Program-made: the position numbers and the translations under genes
Notes under the pieces: generated by a model
Database searches by the model: none
What the model was told of the DNA's origin: nothing
What the model saw: the letters and a program-made list of their open reading frames with translations, nothing else
Part shown: in pieces, positions 1-9,893 of the stretch
Layout: every line of letters starts with the position of its first letter
Numbering within the stretch: the first letter of the stretch is position 1
Source of the DNA: Limonium bicolor
Taxonomy: Eukaryota; Streptophyta; Magnoliopsida; Caryophyllales; Plumbaginaceae
Direction of reading: 5' to 3'
Assembly (NCBI GenBank): GCA_023374045.1
Contig: CM041780.1
Location: 174,163,339-174,227,338 of the forward strand
Length of the DNA stretch: 64,000 nucleotides

Positions 1-93
1 GCAGTAAATCTATTTTAGCACGACCAGTAGCTTCAGATATAAGGACCATTCTTGAAAACATAGAACTGTAAGAAGAAATATAGAATGTAAACC

Positions 94-293
94 TCATTTT
101 AGAGCTCTTCTCGCCTTTTGATCAACCACCTTCTTTTCTTCATACTAGCAAAAGAAAGGAAACAACTGAAGTCAGAGACATAGAATAGTGTGTAGGCTAC
201 AACTACAATACATCCAAAGAACCACTCACCTGATGCTGATAATCACTCGACTCTGATGAAAGTTCTCTACAACGTTTATCATAACTCCTTGAC
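94..293 (-). CDS. Possible two 3'-terminal exons of an unrecognised minus-strand gene
   Basis: Read on the minus strand, 293-230 can encode 21 residues rich in Ser, Arg and Glu (containing SRSYDKRCRELSSESS). It ends at a consensus donor GTGAGT. After an 85-bp intron, 144-94 starts behind a TAG acceptor and reads 17 codons (containing YEEKKVVDQKARRALK) to a TGA stop at 96-94. Both exons fit phase 0 across the junction. The Arg/Ser-containing tail is suggestive of an RNA-processing factor, but no family is recognised. The 5' part would lie at higher coordinates, where the Reina-like element begins at 408. The call rests only on splice-site and frame agreement over a very short stretch and could be chance. 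Confidence 0.3.
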
Positions 294-407
294 CTGCTTC
301 ACCAAAAAAAGCACTCTAATGCAACATGTTGTGAGAGGAAAATGGCAGCAATGATGAACGAAGTAGACAGAGCACAAGAACAACAAAAGCTATCTGCTTA
401 ATGTACT

Positions 408-647
408 TGTTACGCCTCCTTTAGATAGTACTAATAAGAGATTTGGGAAAGTTTACATGAGGAGGAGTATTAAGTAGTTTTACTATTCGCTGTAACTAAT
501 AGTTGTTGCTTCTGTTAGTGGCTATGTAGTTAGTTACAGCAGTGTGGTATATAAAGGCAACCTCGTGTAATATGAAAGTCACCGTGGAATTGAGTAAATA
601 CACCCGACTGTGGGTTTTGGGAGGGAGTTGCGCCTCGAAACGTAACA
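408..647 (+). repeat. Left LTR of the Reina-like element
   Basis: This 240-bp direct repeat of 5207-5440 is bounded by the inverted ends TGTTACG and CGTAACA. It contains a TATA-like GTATATAAAGG near 547-557, a plausible LTR promoter. It differs from the right LTR by a few substitutions and short indels. Confidence 0.9.
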
Positions 648-650
648 AAT

Positions 651-663
651 TGGTATCAGAGCA
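651..663 (+). other. Primer binding site, initiator tRNA-Met
   Basis: TGGTATCAGAGCA lies three bases after the left LTR. This is the standard complement of the 3' end of plant initiator methionine tRNA used by chromoviruses and copia elements. Confidence 0.9.
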
Positions 664-722
664 GCCTTCTTGGCTGTGGGGTGCGGTTGATGGTATTGAC
701 GAGGAGTGGGAAAGAAACGACC

Positions 723-1334
723 ATGGATTCACTGGAGAAGGAGCAGGCCTTGTTACGGGAGCGGATGGATGAGTATGACGGGAAGATAGATAACTTGACT
801 GCGGTGGTGTTGCAAATGCAGAAGGAACTCCAATCCTTCCTGCGCCGCGCTCCAGTGGAGGTCGGTGAAGAACTTGGCCAGACGTCGGCTCGCGGGCCAG
901 AATTTGGGCAAGCGAAGGGTGGACGTCGAGAAGTCAAAGTGAGGAAGTTGGAGTTACCTGTCTTTTCCGGTGATGACCCGAGGGAGTGGCTGAGTAAGGC
1001 GGAGCGATACTTCTCCCTTTGCGGCATCGGGGACGGGGAAAAAGTACGCTCAGCTTGCGTCTGTATGGAAGGAGCAGCGTTGCATTGGTTCGATTGGTTC
1101 AGCAATTACATCGGCTTCTCCGACTGGAAGCATTTCAGGGAGTCACTGGTGGAGCGGTTTGGGTCGACCGCTGGTGGAGATCGGCTGGACCTTTTATGCG
1201 ACCTCCGCCAAGAGACGTCGGTTGAGGATTACCGAAGGAGGTTCGAATTTCTATGCTGCTCATTTGTCGGATGTGCCAGACGCGGTGCTTAAGGGCATTT
1301 TCCGGAGTGGTCTGAAGGAGAATATCAAGAAAGA
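723..1334 (+). pseudogene. gag of the Reina-like element, frameshifted
   Basis: Gag forms the structural particle that packages the retrotransposon RNA. The frame opens at an ATG at 723 shortly after the primer site and begins with a heptad-like charged segment (MDSLEKEQALLRERMDEY), followed by a retrotransposon gag core (DPREWLSKAERYF, then a WFDWF segment). The frame is lost near 1250, apparently by one extra base, and stops at 1292. The continuing gag similarity runs in another frame until about 1336, where a second shift returns it to the original frame. The two shifts compensate, and the 90 bp between them are in the wrong phase. The zinc knuckle follows in the next open segment. Confidence 0.75.
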
Positions 1335-3764
1335 TTGATTCTCTTTGATATTCAAGATCTTCCTGGGTTGATGAAAGCGGCTAAAAAAATAGAGGAAAGG
1401 AACGACTTCGGCAAACCGAAGGCGGAAATTGTTGGGACTGAGAGCAAAGGGAGAGAAAACTCTCGTGCGGTGGAGGTGTCGACCAAGAAGCCTAGTTGGC
1501 TGTATTCTTCTCTCAATCGCGGTGACCAGGGTAAGGAAGCGACAATTCCTAAATCAAGTTCAGTTTCGTCGGTGCAGCCGACGCCGTCTATACAGTCCAG
1601 TTCCTCTTCTTCTGCTTCGAGTCGTTACCGGCAGATTTCTGAAGACGAGATGCAGCGGCGGAGATCGCTGGGGCTCTGCTATCGTTGCGGTGATAAGTGG
1701 AATGCGGCGCATAGATGCAAGATAGCAGGCTTGCAACTTCTTTTAACAGAAGGAGAAGACGGTGAGGAACAGGCGTTCGAGATTTGTCCTTCTTCACCTG
1801 ATTCTTGCGACACGGGGGACCAATTGAAGGCGGAACTCTCCCAGCTGTCGTCGGTGGGGTTTTCTTCCCAAAAGTCTATGAAGGTGGTTGGGCACGTGTT
1901 GGGTAGACAGGTTTTGGTCCTCATCGACAGCGGTGCTTCTCACAATTTCATCTCTGATGAATTGGTGGGCAAACTTCAGTTGGCGGTGGATGATTCAGTA
2001 CGTTTTGGGGTGACGATAGGAAATGGGGAAACCATATTCCGTTCCGGTATCTGTCGAGCATTACAATTGTCGCTGCAAGAAGTTGATTTTGTGGTGGACT
2101 GTTTGCCTTTTAATCTGGCAGGGGTGGATTTGATTTTGGGATTTGACTGGTTGGCTTCTTTAGGCGACACCCAAACCAATTGGAGGAAACTCTCGATCAA
2201 GTTTCAATGGGGGCAGAGATTAGTACACTTGCAAGGGGATCCTTCTTCTTCTTTGATTCAGGGTGGGATGAAGTCAACCCTTAAAGTGCTACGGGATCAA
2301 GGGGAAGGTTGGCTGTGTGTTATGGAGCAGAAACATCAGTTTGCAGTTTCTGGGGAGAGCTTGGATCGGGATACTGAGGCTGCATTACAGAAGGTACTCT
2401 CTTCCTTCCCAACTGTTTTTCAGCCCCTGGATTCCATTCCACCTAAGCGCTTCCACGACCACCATATTCCATTGAAACCCAATTCTATTCCTCCAAATAT
2501 CCGCCCGTACAGATATCCTCATTACCAGAAAAATGAGATTGAAAAAATTGTTCGGGAATTGCAGTCTGCCGGGTTTATACAGCCGAGTAATAGCCCGTTT
2601 TCGAGCCCGGTTCTCTTGGTTAAAAAGAAAACGGGAGATTGGCGTTTCTGTGTTGATTACCGTGCTCTGAATGACATTACCATTCCTGATAAGTTTCCTT
2701 TGCCCACTATAGATGAACTCTTGGATGAGCTGTTTGGTGCATGTGTGTTTTCTAAACTGGATCTAAAATCTGGTTATCACCAGATCAGGGTAAGGCAGGA
2801 AGATGTGCAGAAGACTGCGTTTAGAACGCATGAGGGCCACTACGAGTTCTTGGTCATGCCCTTTGGCCTTAAGAACGCTCCTGCTTCATTCCAATCATTG
2901 ATGAATCACATATTTAAACCGTTTCTGCGTCGTTTTGTGCTGGTGTTCTTTGACGACATCTTAGTTTACAGCAGGAGTGTGGAGGATCATTTGTTGCATC
3001 TGCAGGAGGTGTTGGCGGTCTTGGCTGAGAATCAATTGAAGGTCAATTTGAAGAAGTGCAGTTTTCTGAAGAGCAGATTGGATTATTTGGGGCATATCAT
3101 ATCTGAAAAGGGGGTAGCAGTTGATCCTGATAAAGTTCAGAGCATGATCTCTTGGCCAGTTCCTAAGAATGTTAAGGAGTTGAGAGCATTCCTTGGTCTT
3201 ACTGGGTATTATAGGCGTTTCGTCAAAAATTATGGGCTGATTGCATCACCTCTTACGGCTTTATTGAAGAAGGATGCTTTTACCTGGTGCAATGCAGCTC
3301 AGGAAGCTTTTGTTCAACTGAAGGTGGCGTTGTCTTCAGTCCCTGTTTTAGCATCTCCTGATTTTGATGCCCCTTTCGAGTTGGAGACTGATGCGTCTGG
3401 CAAGGGAATTGGTGCAGTATTGATGCAGAAAGGTCGCCCCCTCGCTTTTCTGAGTCAACCGTTCTCTGCTAGAGCTTTATCCAAATCAGTGTATGAGAAA
3501 GAACTCATGGCTGTGGTGTTTGCGGTTCAAAAATGGCGTCATTACTTGCTGGGTAGGAGGTTTCTGATACGAACAGATCAGAAAAGCTTGAAGTACTTGT
3601 GGGAGCAGAGGTTGATGACAGAGGATCAATATAAGTGGGTTACTAAGCTAATGGGATTTGATTTTGAAATTAGCTACAGACCTGGCAAAGAGAATACAGC
3701 AGCGGATGCTCTTTCTCGTAGGGTTCCGGGTGCATTTGTTTCCTCTGTCGTCTGTGGTATTTGA
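1335..3764 (+). CDS. gag C-terminus, protease, reverse transcriptase and RNase H of the Reina-like element
   Basis: This 809-codon open segment carries, in order: a zinc-knuckle-like CYRCGDKWNAAHRC motif (about 1674-1715), an aspartic protease active site (LIDSGASHNFIS, about 1921-1956), reverse transcriptase with FCVDYRALN (about 2648), the MPFGLKNAP block and the FFDDIL catalytic motif (about 2947-2967), then RNase H with ELETDASGKG and a C-terminal ADALSRR. Together these copy RNA into DNA. The ATG at 1335 is probably not a natural start, because the element is normally translated as one polyprotein from 723. The segment ends at an in-frame TGA (3762-3764), with another in-frame TGA at 3780-3782. 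Either could have arisen from TGG by a G-to-A change. Confidence 0.85.
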   Translation: MILFDIQDLPGLMKAAKKIEERNDFGKPKAEIVGTESKGRENSRAVEVSTKKPSWLYSSLNRGDQGKEATIPKSSSVSSVQPTPSIQSSSSSSASSRYRQISEDEMQRRRSLGLCYRCGDKWNAAHRCKIAGLQLLLTEGEDGEEQAFEICPSSPDSCDTGDQLKAELSQLSSVGFSSQKSMKVVGHVLGRQVLVLIDSGASHNFISDELVGKLQLAVDDSVRFGVTIGNGETIFRSGICRALQLSLQEVDFVVDCLPFNLAGVDLILGFDWLASLGDTQTNWRKLSIKFQWGQRLVHLQGDPSSSLIQGGMKSTLKVLRDQGEGWLCVMEQKHQFAVSGESLDRDTEAALQKVLSSFPTVFQPLDSIPPKRFHDHHIPLKPNSIPPNIRPYRYPHYQKNEIEKIVRELQSAGFIQPSNSPFSSPVLLVKKKTGDWRFCVDYRALNDITIPDKFPLPTIDELLDELFGACVFSKLDLKSGYHQIRVRQEDVQKTAFRTHEGHYEFLVMPFGLKNAPASFQSLMNHIFKPFLRRFVLVFFDDILVYSRSVEDHLLHLQEVLAVLAENQLKVNLKKCSFLKSRLDYLGHIISEKGVAVDPDKVQSMISWPVPKNVKELRAFLGLTGYYRRFVKNYGLIASPLTALLKKDAFTWCNAAQEAFVQLKVALSSVPVLASPDFDAPFELETDASGKGIGAVLMQKGRPLAFLSQPFSARALSKSVYEKELMAVVFAVQKWRHYLLGRRFLIRTDQKSLKYLWEQRLMTEDQYKWVTKLMGFDFEISYRPGKENTAADALSRRVPGAFVSSVVCGI

Positions 3765-5243
3765 AGGGTGGCGGACCATTGACAGGAGGTGGAGCAAGAT
3801 TCTGCATTAAAACAAATTGTGCAGGATCTATTGGTTTCTGCTGAAAGTCATCCGGGTTACTCTCTGCGCAATGGGCATTTATTCTTTCAGGGAAAGTTAG
3901 TATTATCCAGCTCCTCTCAATTGATTCCCACTATCTTGCAAGAGTTCCATGCTTCTCCTGGTGGGGGACATTCTGGATTTTGCGAACTGTTAAGAGGATA
4001 GCAGCTGTGGTTTATTGGAAAGGTATGCGTTCTTGTGTTAAGAAGTTTGTAGCAGCTTGTGATGTATGCCAAAGAGTCAAATATAGTGCATTGTCTCCAG
4101 CTGGTTTGCTGCAACCTTTGGCCATTCCTGAACGAGTATGGGAAGATATTTCTATGGATTTCATCTCTGGTTTGCCTAAAGTGAAAGGCTTTGACACTGT
4201 TTTGGTTGTAGTGGACAGATTTTCTAAGTTCGCTCACTTTTTACCCATCAAACATCCTTATACAGCTAAGGATGTGGCGCTGTGTTTGCTAAGGAGGTGA
4301 TCAGGTTGCATGGATTTCCCAAATCAATTGTGTCTGATAGGGATCCTATCTTCTTAAGCAATTTTTGGAAAGAACTTTTTCGGTTGGCTGGAACTTCCTT
4401 ATGCTACAGTTCTGCATATCATCCACAATCGGATGGGCAAACCGAGGTGGTTAACCGCTGTCTTGAGGATTATCTGCGGTGTTTTTCATATCAGAAACCG
4501 CAGTCCTGGTTACAAGCCATTCCTTGGGCCGAGTACTGGTTTAACACCACCTTTCAGCAGAGTTGGGCACCACTCCGTTCCGTGCGTTGTATGGTCGTGA
4601 CCCTCCTGCATTGGTTCGATATAGCCCATTGGGGTCTTTGATTGATGAGGTCGATGTCTTGCTTTCTGATAGGGATTTGCTCTTGGATGAATTGAAGGAG
4701 AATTTGCTGAAAGCTCAACAAAGAATGAAACTCCAAGCTGATCGTCACCGGCGCTTTATTGAGTTTCAGGTGGGAGACTGGGTTTTCTGAAGATCCAGCC
4801 GTATAAATATCGTTCGTTGACCAAGAAAAAGAATGCCAAACTCAGTCCTAGATACTATGGGCCCTTCGAAATTTTGGAGAGGTGGGAACAGTTGCTTATA
4901 AACTGTCTCTTCCTCCCACTGCAAGGATTCATCCGGTGGTTCATGTTTCCCAGCTCAGAAAAGCGTTCCTCCTTCTGTTCATCTGGCTGGACAGCTTCCT
5001 GATGGGTTGACAAGTGATTTGGTGTTGGCAGTCCAACCCGCTTCAGTCTTGGGCTACAGGCATCGCAGTAATGAAGAGCCTGAAGTTTTGATTAGCTGGG
5101 AAGGCTGCTCGGAGGACGACGCTTCATGGGAATTGGTCCCTGTTCTTAAAGAGCAGTTTCCTAACTTTCACCTTGAGGACAAGGTGAATGTTGAGGGAGG
5201 GAGTGATGTTACGCCTCCTTTAGATAGTACTAATAAGAGATAA
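3765..5243 (+). pseudogene. Integrase and chromodomain of the Reina-like element, multiply broken
   Basis: The order is an integrase zinc-binding HHCC region (HASPGGGHSGF, then CDVCQR near 4050-4070), the catalytic core (MDFISGLP near 4154, VSDRDPIF near 4330, [14 protein letters not shown] near 4420), a GPY/F-like segment (LSPRYYGPFEI near 4840) and a C-terminal chromodomain (VLISWEGCSEDDASWE near 5087-5134). The chromodomain is thought to guide insertion towards particular chromatin. Reading moves between frames at roughly 3990, 4285, 4560, 4790 and 5000, so no intact integrase is made. The final open segment stops at 5241-5243, inside the right LTR. Confidence 0.8.
5191..5206 (+). other. 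Polypurine tract of the Reina-like element
   Basis: TTGAGGGAGGGAGTGA lies immediately before the right LTR, where plus-strand priming is expected. Confidence 0.7.
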
Positions 5244-5440
5244 AGTTTACATGAGGAGGAGTATTAAGTAGTTTTACTATTCTTGTAACTAATAGTTGTT
5301 GCTTCTGTTAGTGGTTATGTAGTTAGTTACAGCAGTGTGGTATATAAAGGCAACCTCGTGTAATATGAAAGTCACCGTGGAATTGAGTAAATACACCCGA
5401 CTGTGGGTTTTGGGAGGGAGTTGCGCCTCGAAACGTAACA
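5207..5440 (+). repeat. Right LTR of the Reina-like element
   Basis: This 234-bp direct repeat of 408-647 runs from TGTTACG to CGTAACA. The next base, 5441, is the first base of an in-frame coding fragment of the P-loop gene. Confidence 0.9.
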
Positions 5441-7798
5441 GTCCATATGGAAAAAGACTACCGCTCTAGGGGTATAGTTTGTCAAGTTTACTGTCTACAA
5501 GTTGTTTTTCAGCAGTGTTTGCTCTTACCACGAGAATAGTTTATAGCTTCATGATTTGCTCCTCTAAGAAGCTCTGAAATAGACATTGTTTAGTGTATCT
5601 TCAGGCTTAGCTGGTGATTTGAAGAAAGCGATGAAAGATGGGAAACCAATCATTATTGAGGTACGATTGTTCTGCTTGCAATTTTTTTCCCCTTTTGGTG
5701 GCTTAAGGCTTGTATAAGTATTAGTTTTCTGGTTAATGTTATATTTATTGTTGTGCTCAATTTCAAATAAGTATCTCTTAATCCTATAAATCCATTTAGC
5801 TATCAATATTTTGTGTCGTTGCTCTGTGGCTACCTCTTCTACCGTTTTTCTGTTATATTACCAGGGTATACATTTGGATCCAAGTATTTACCTTATGGAA
5901 GATGAGAATAACCACCTGCTGATGTGCCAGCAAAGGCAGAAGAGGTGAAGGCTAGATCGGAGACTAATTCTCCTGAGAAAATCAAAGATCTAGTTGAGGA
6001 TGCTTTTAATGTCTGTCATGGGTGTAATGAATCATATGTTGATGCAAATTCCCGAGAAGATGTATCTGCTGATCAGACGAAGGAAGATATAAACTCTCAT
6101 AATCCTAGCAAGATATGTGAGTGTGTTTCCAAAGGGAAAGGTGACACTGTTAAAAGTCACAATTTAGTTATATTATTCTATTGTTTTGTAAATACTCCTT
6201 GCTTTCCTTTTGATAGCTTTGGGTCAAAATGAAAAATGATTGAAGTATTAACATTATTGTGTTTGCAGGCGGGGCAGTTGGTGGTTCAGCGGCAGTGGAT
6301 AAACAAATTTCTTTGAAGGACAAGGGTGGAGCTAAACCAGTGATTGTTCCTATTGTTTTGAAAATGGCTGAATTTGATCATGAGGTTGCAATCTAGAATC
6401 CTTAAATCTTAATGATTTCTACTTCATAGAACCGTACTGGTATATATTGTTTTCATTCATTGAACAAAGCCAGAAAATAATTTTGTATGATGCATGAATA
6501 ATGTGCCCAAATTAAAAGGTCGAAACAGAGATCCAGCAGCAAATTCTCGTGGTATATATATATATATATATTAAAGTTGCAAATGTTTGAGATAAATGTA
6601 TATGTACGATTTTTCTGTAGCTGTGCAGCTACAAAATCTTCTTATTTGCTACTCAGAAGCACCTCCTATTAGGCCTAAGTTCTTGTCGTGGTATGATATT
6701 GTCAAGCTGTGAAATGAGTCTCTTTGACAAAAGGAGTTAATAGTTCTTGAACAGATCTTTCATGTCTTCTAGTTGGAGTACAGTTAAAGTACTTTGATAT
6801 TACGTGGTTGAATGTTTGGTTTAGTATATTCTAGATGGTAGCTATTATCCTGGAAATCTGTTGGATGGAGTTTGTTAGAATAAAAGTGGTTATGAACAGC
6901 CTGTCTAAGTTTGTTATGGGAAGGTTGTACGTTAAATAGCGGTGCTGACAGTTATGCGTGAATTGGTAAATTGTGGTCTCTATTGAGAATTAAGGGGTAA
7001 GTCTATATACTGTATCATTATGCTGCTTTTTAATGTTGTTTTTCCCTCTTTTCCTTGCGAAGGCTCTGCTGGAGGAGTGGATATCAACTATTAAGTTCAA
7101 TAGTAGCAGTCTTGAACAGGTGAATGGATTTCTGAGTCCTTTATATTGTTACCCCTAAAAATCTCACGCCTTGTATCTGGCGTCTTTGAATGTGGAAGTT
7201 GGAACCCTGAGCTTATGCCTGGCTTTGGAAAAGTTTATTTAATATATAAATAGCTCAGGCAAGAAAGTCAAATTGTTAATCAGTAACTTCTTGATGCAGG
7301 AAAAGTTAATAAGCAACTTGAAGACAATACAGAACTATCTTTGCTCTTTTGAGTCCCAGGTATTTTTATTAATTTGCATCATCTCTAAGCTTATCTATTA
7401 CGTTGCAAAATATTTCTCATCTTAAGCATGTTACTTCAATCTGTGTGATCTGCACATCTCTTTATCAAGTTTTATGATTCTTCTGGATCAACCGCCTACC
7501 CGCCTCATATTGCCAGTTACATCTATAGTATCTCATGGCTGAACCAGCTTTTCTTCACTTTTGTAACTAGGGGTTGAGCATCGTAAACATATCAGCTACC
7601 ACTTTTCCTCAGACTTTAGATTGGCTTCACAACCATCTTCTGCAGGTAACTGTATATCTTTTTCTTTTTCACACTCCCCAAAATTTCTTCCTAGGAATAT
7701 TTTTATGGTAACTTTCCCATGGCCAGTGTATTGAACAAGGCATATCATCGGCATCCACTGAGAGCCTCAAGCAACAAGAAATCAGCGAGCCAAATTAG
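5441..7798 (+). pseudogene. 5'-truncated 2-phosphoglycerate-kinase-like P-loop NTPase gene
   Basis: Eight exon segments join in consistent phases. They are 5441-5471 (VHMEKDYRSR), 5605-5660 (LAGDLKKAMKDGKPIIIE), about 5875-6116 (starting GIHLDPSIYLMEDEN), 6269-6384 (containing KPVIVPIVLKMAEF), 7063-7119 (ALLEEWIST), 7300-7359 (LISNLKTIQ), 7571-7645 (NISATTFPQTLDWLH) and 7727-7798 (CIEQGISSAS, stop TAG). Introns have GT and AG ends. The sequence resembles the C-terminal half of plant proteins annotated as 2-phosphoglycerate kinase-related P-loop NTPases; the name is from family memory. The upstream half with the Walker A region is absent, because the retrotransposon edge is at 5440. The third exon also loses frame near 5908, after DEN. 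The copy is therefore probably a pseudogene, although the frameshift alone could be a sequence error. Confidence 0.7.
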
Positions 7799-8903
7799 TG
7801 CTGTCTCAAAAGTTTCTCCCCGGATGGATAGTCCGATCAGGTATATTTTTCCTGCAGACACATCAGAATCTTCCAAGCTGGCATCTTTCTATCACTATTG
7901 TACATTCTAAGGTTGTTTCATTGTATTCTTTTTATAGGGCTTGATTTTGTTGTGAGATGCATCTTGATTCCATTACGAAAAAAGATTTAAGCCAGGAGTC
8001 TGCTCCAATTGGGCGCTAGTAAATTAATCAGTAGTGCTGAAGTCATGTCATCTTGTATGTTGAAGATCATGCCGGATTCTATGTTGTTGGTGCCTGACGC
8101 TACTCGCAAACGTTTCGTTGTATGAATGTTTCTTATTTGCATGCACGGAGAGCATTGATTGTACTATCTACCTCCTATACTGAACTCCCAGATTTCTTGG
8201 TAGATGTGAAATTGTCTGTAATTGTTATAGGCCATTGACGAATTGACGTTGTAATTATCAGCTAGCTAGCTTATTGCCTTTATGTCACTGATATCTACAA
8301 TAATTAGCTTATTATATTTTGGAAAATTTCACAATATAGCAATGAATTAAAAGTTTATTTTTTATTTTTACCATCATATTTTTGGGAGTACCCGGATAAC
8401 TTTGAGTTTATATTTTAGCATCAAATGTCACTCCATTCATTTCCTCTTAGTTATGCCGTCAATGTCTTTGCCAAAGGTCTAATTTTCTAATGATATTAGT
8501 TAATTATGATTGCAGTAGCATGAAGAATGAAATTTACATCTAGAATGGTGGATTTGTAATTGTGCGAGCGTGCTTGAGAACGGAAGCGTACTCAAGGAAC
8601 ATGAAAGCAATAAGGAATTCCACTCATGAGTGAACTGCATCGAGAGACAATTTTTTTAGTTATCTGGTTAATTTAAGTTGGGATAATTTAGACATTTGGT
8701 AAGGGCGTTTACAACAGAACGGACATGAAAATGAAAAGTGGTATTATAAATTCATCGTTATTATGTGTATAAGAATAAAGCTTAAATTGAGTGGTATTTA
8801 ATTAGATAGCCTTTTACTTTCTCTTGCCTAAGGCTCAAACTTTTGTTTAGTGTATCATGAGATTCAAGCACGTTGCATCAGTGGGGTGGGGAAGGTTTGG
8901 AGG
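7799..8903. other. 3' flank of the P-loop gene and AT-rich spacer
   Basis: A possible 3'-UTR continues to a donor-like site near 7843. The rest is AT-rich with no supported gene, RNA or defined repeat. The stretch 8290-8850 looks like degraded non-coding repeat DNA. Confidence 0.5.
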
Positions 8904-9885
8904 TGGGGATGGCAATGGGTTGGGTGGACCATTATTCGATTTCACCGGTACTCGGTCTGTCACCCGTTACGTATCACCTGTTACCGTCGGTGAAACGGGT
9001 GAATTTTTTATCTGTTTGTTTTTTTTTCGCTTTCCTTGTTCACCAGTTAGGTTTGCAAATTATTGTGAGTGGAGAGAAAATAGAGGCGCAAGCATGTATG
9101 TTCTATGTTCGCTGGTTAGGGTTGTAAAATGTACTTCAGAAAGAGAATGAAAAATTGTGCAGAGCATGTATATTCCATGTTCGCCAGTTACGATTGCAAA
9201 ATTACTGTGAATGAAGAGAGAAAATAGAGGGGTAGAGCATGTATGTTCCATGTTCGCCGGTTAGGATTGTGAAATTACCTTCATTGAAGAGAATGAAAAA
9301 ACTGTGTAGAGCATGTAAGTTCCTTGTTCTCCAGTTAGGGTTGCAAAATTACCGAGGGTGAAGAGAAAAAATAGAAGCGCAAAGCATTTATGTTCCATGT
9401 TTACCGGTTAGGGTTGCAAAATTACCTTCAGTGAAGAGAGAAAATAGAGGCGTAGATCTTCTATATTCCATGTTCGCCAGTTAGGTTTGCAATTACCTTC
9501 GGTGACGAGAATTAAAAACTACGCAGGATATGTATGTTAAGGTTGCAAAATTACCGCGAGTGATGAGAATGAAGAATGACATAGTCGCGTAGAGCATGAA
9601 TGTTCCTTGTTCACTAGTTAGGGTTGCAAAATTACCGTGAGTGAAAGAGAATGAAGAAAGTTTTAACAACTTAAAATATAATAATATATATTATATTTAT
9701 GCGGGTGAGTGGGTCAGGTGAATGAGTCGGGTGACGGGTGGAAAATGTCCACCTGTCACCCGACACGCACCCGCACCTGTTTCACTCGTCACTCGTTTTT
9801 CACCCGTTTTTTATGAAGTTTTCATCCGGTTTAGCGGGTCGAGTGACCGGATAAAACAGGTACCCAGGCTCCCATTGTCATCCTA
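8904..9885. mobile_element. Non-autonomous hAT-type element with internal minisatellite
   Basis: The ends are inverted: TGGGGATGGCAATGGG on the left and CCCATTGTCATCCTA on the right. This type of terminus is common in plant hAT MITEs. They are flanked by an 8-bp duplication, tttggagg (8896-8903) and tttgaagg (9886-9893), with one mismatch. Sub-terminal regions are rich in CACCCG and CGGGTG motifs in both orientations (8935-9005 and 9700-9850). No transposase is encoded. Most of the interior is a tandem array of about 73 bp. Confidence 0.75.
9030..9660. repeat. About nine-copy minisatellite, unit about 73 bp
   Basis: The phrase (G/C)CCAGTTAGG-TTGCAAAATTAC recurs with starts near 9041, 9111, 9183, 9256, 9330, 9403 and 9476, then in degraded form near 9536 and 9612. 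Spacing is 70-76 bp. Each unit also carries GTGAGTGAAGAGAA and GAGCATGTATGTTCC. The copies are diverged, so the array is old. Confidence 0.8.
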
Positions 9886-9893
9886 TTTGAAGG

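Larger units (their letters stand above)
408..5440 (+). mobile_element. Reina-like Ty3/gypsy chromovirus retrotransposon, decayed
   Basis: The element has direct LTRs (408-647 and 5207-5440) starting TGTTACG and ending CGTAACA. It has an initiator-tRNA-Met primer site directly after the left LTR, gag, protease, reverse transcriptase, RNase H, integrase and a C-terminal chromodomain, and a purine tract before the right LTR. Total length of about 5 kb, very short LTRs and a chromodomain after integrase point to the Reina clade of plant chromoviruses; this placement is inference. The coding region carries frameshifts and nonsense codons, so this copy is not autonomous. The flanks do not show a convincing target-site duplication (gtact on the left, gtcca on the right), and each flank belongs to a different gene fragment. 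Confidence 0.9.

Noticed and set aside
5924..6232. A separate 102-codon gene starting at the ATG at 5924
   Set aside because: It is the frame-shifted continuation of the third P-loop exon and runs past the donor at 6117 into the intron.
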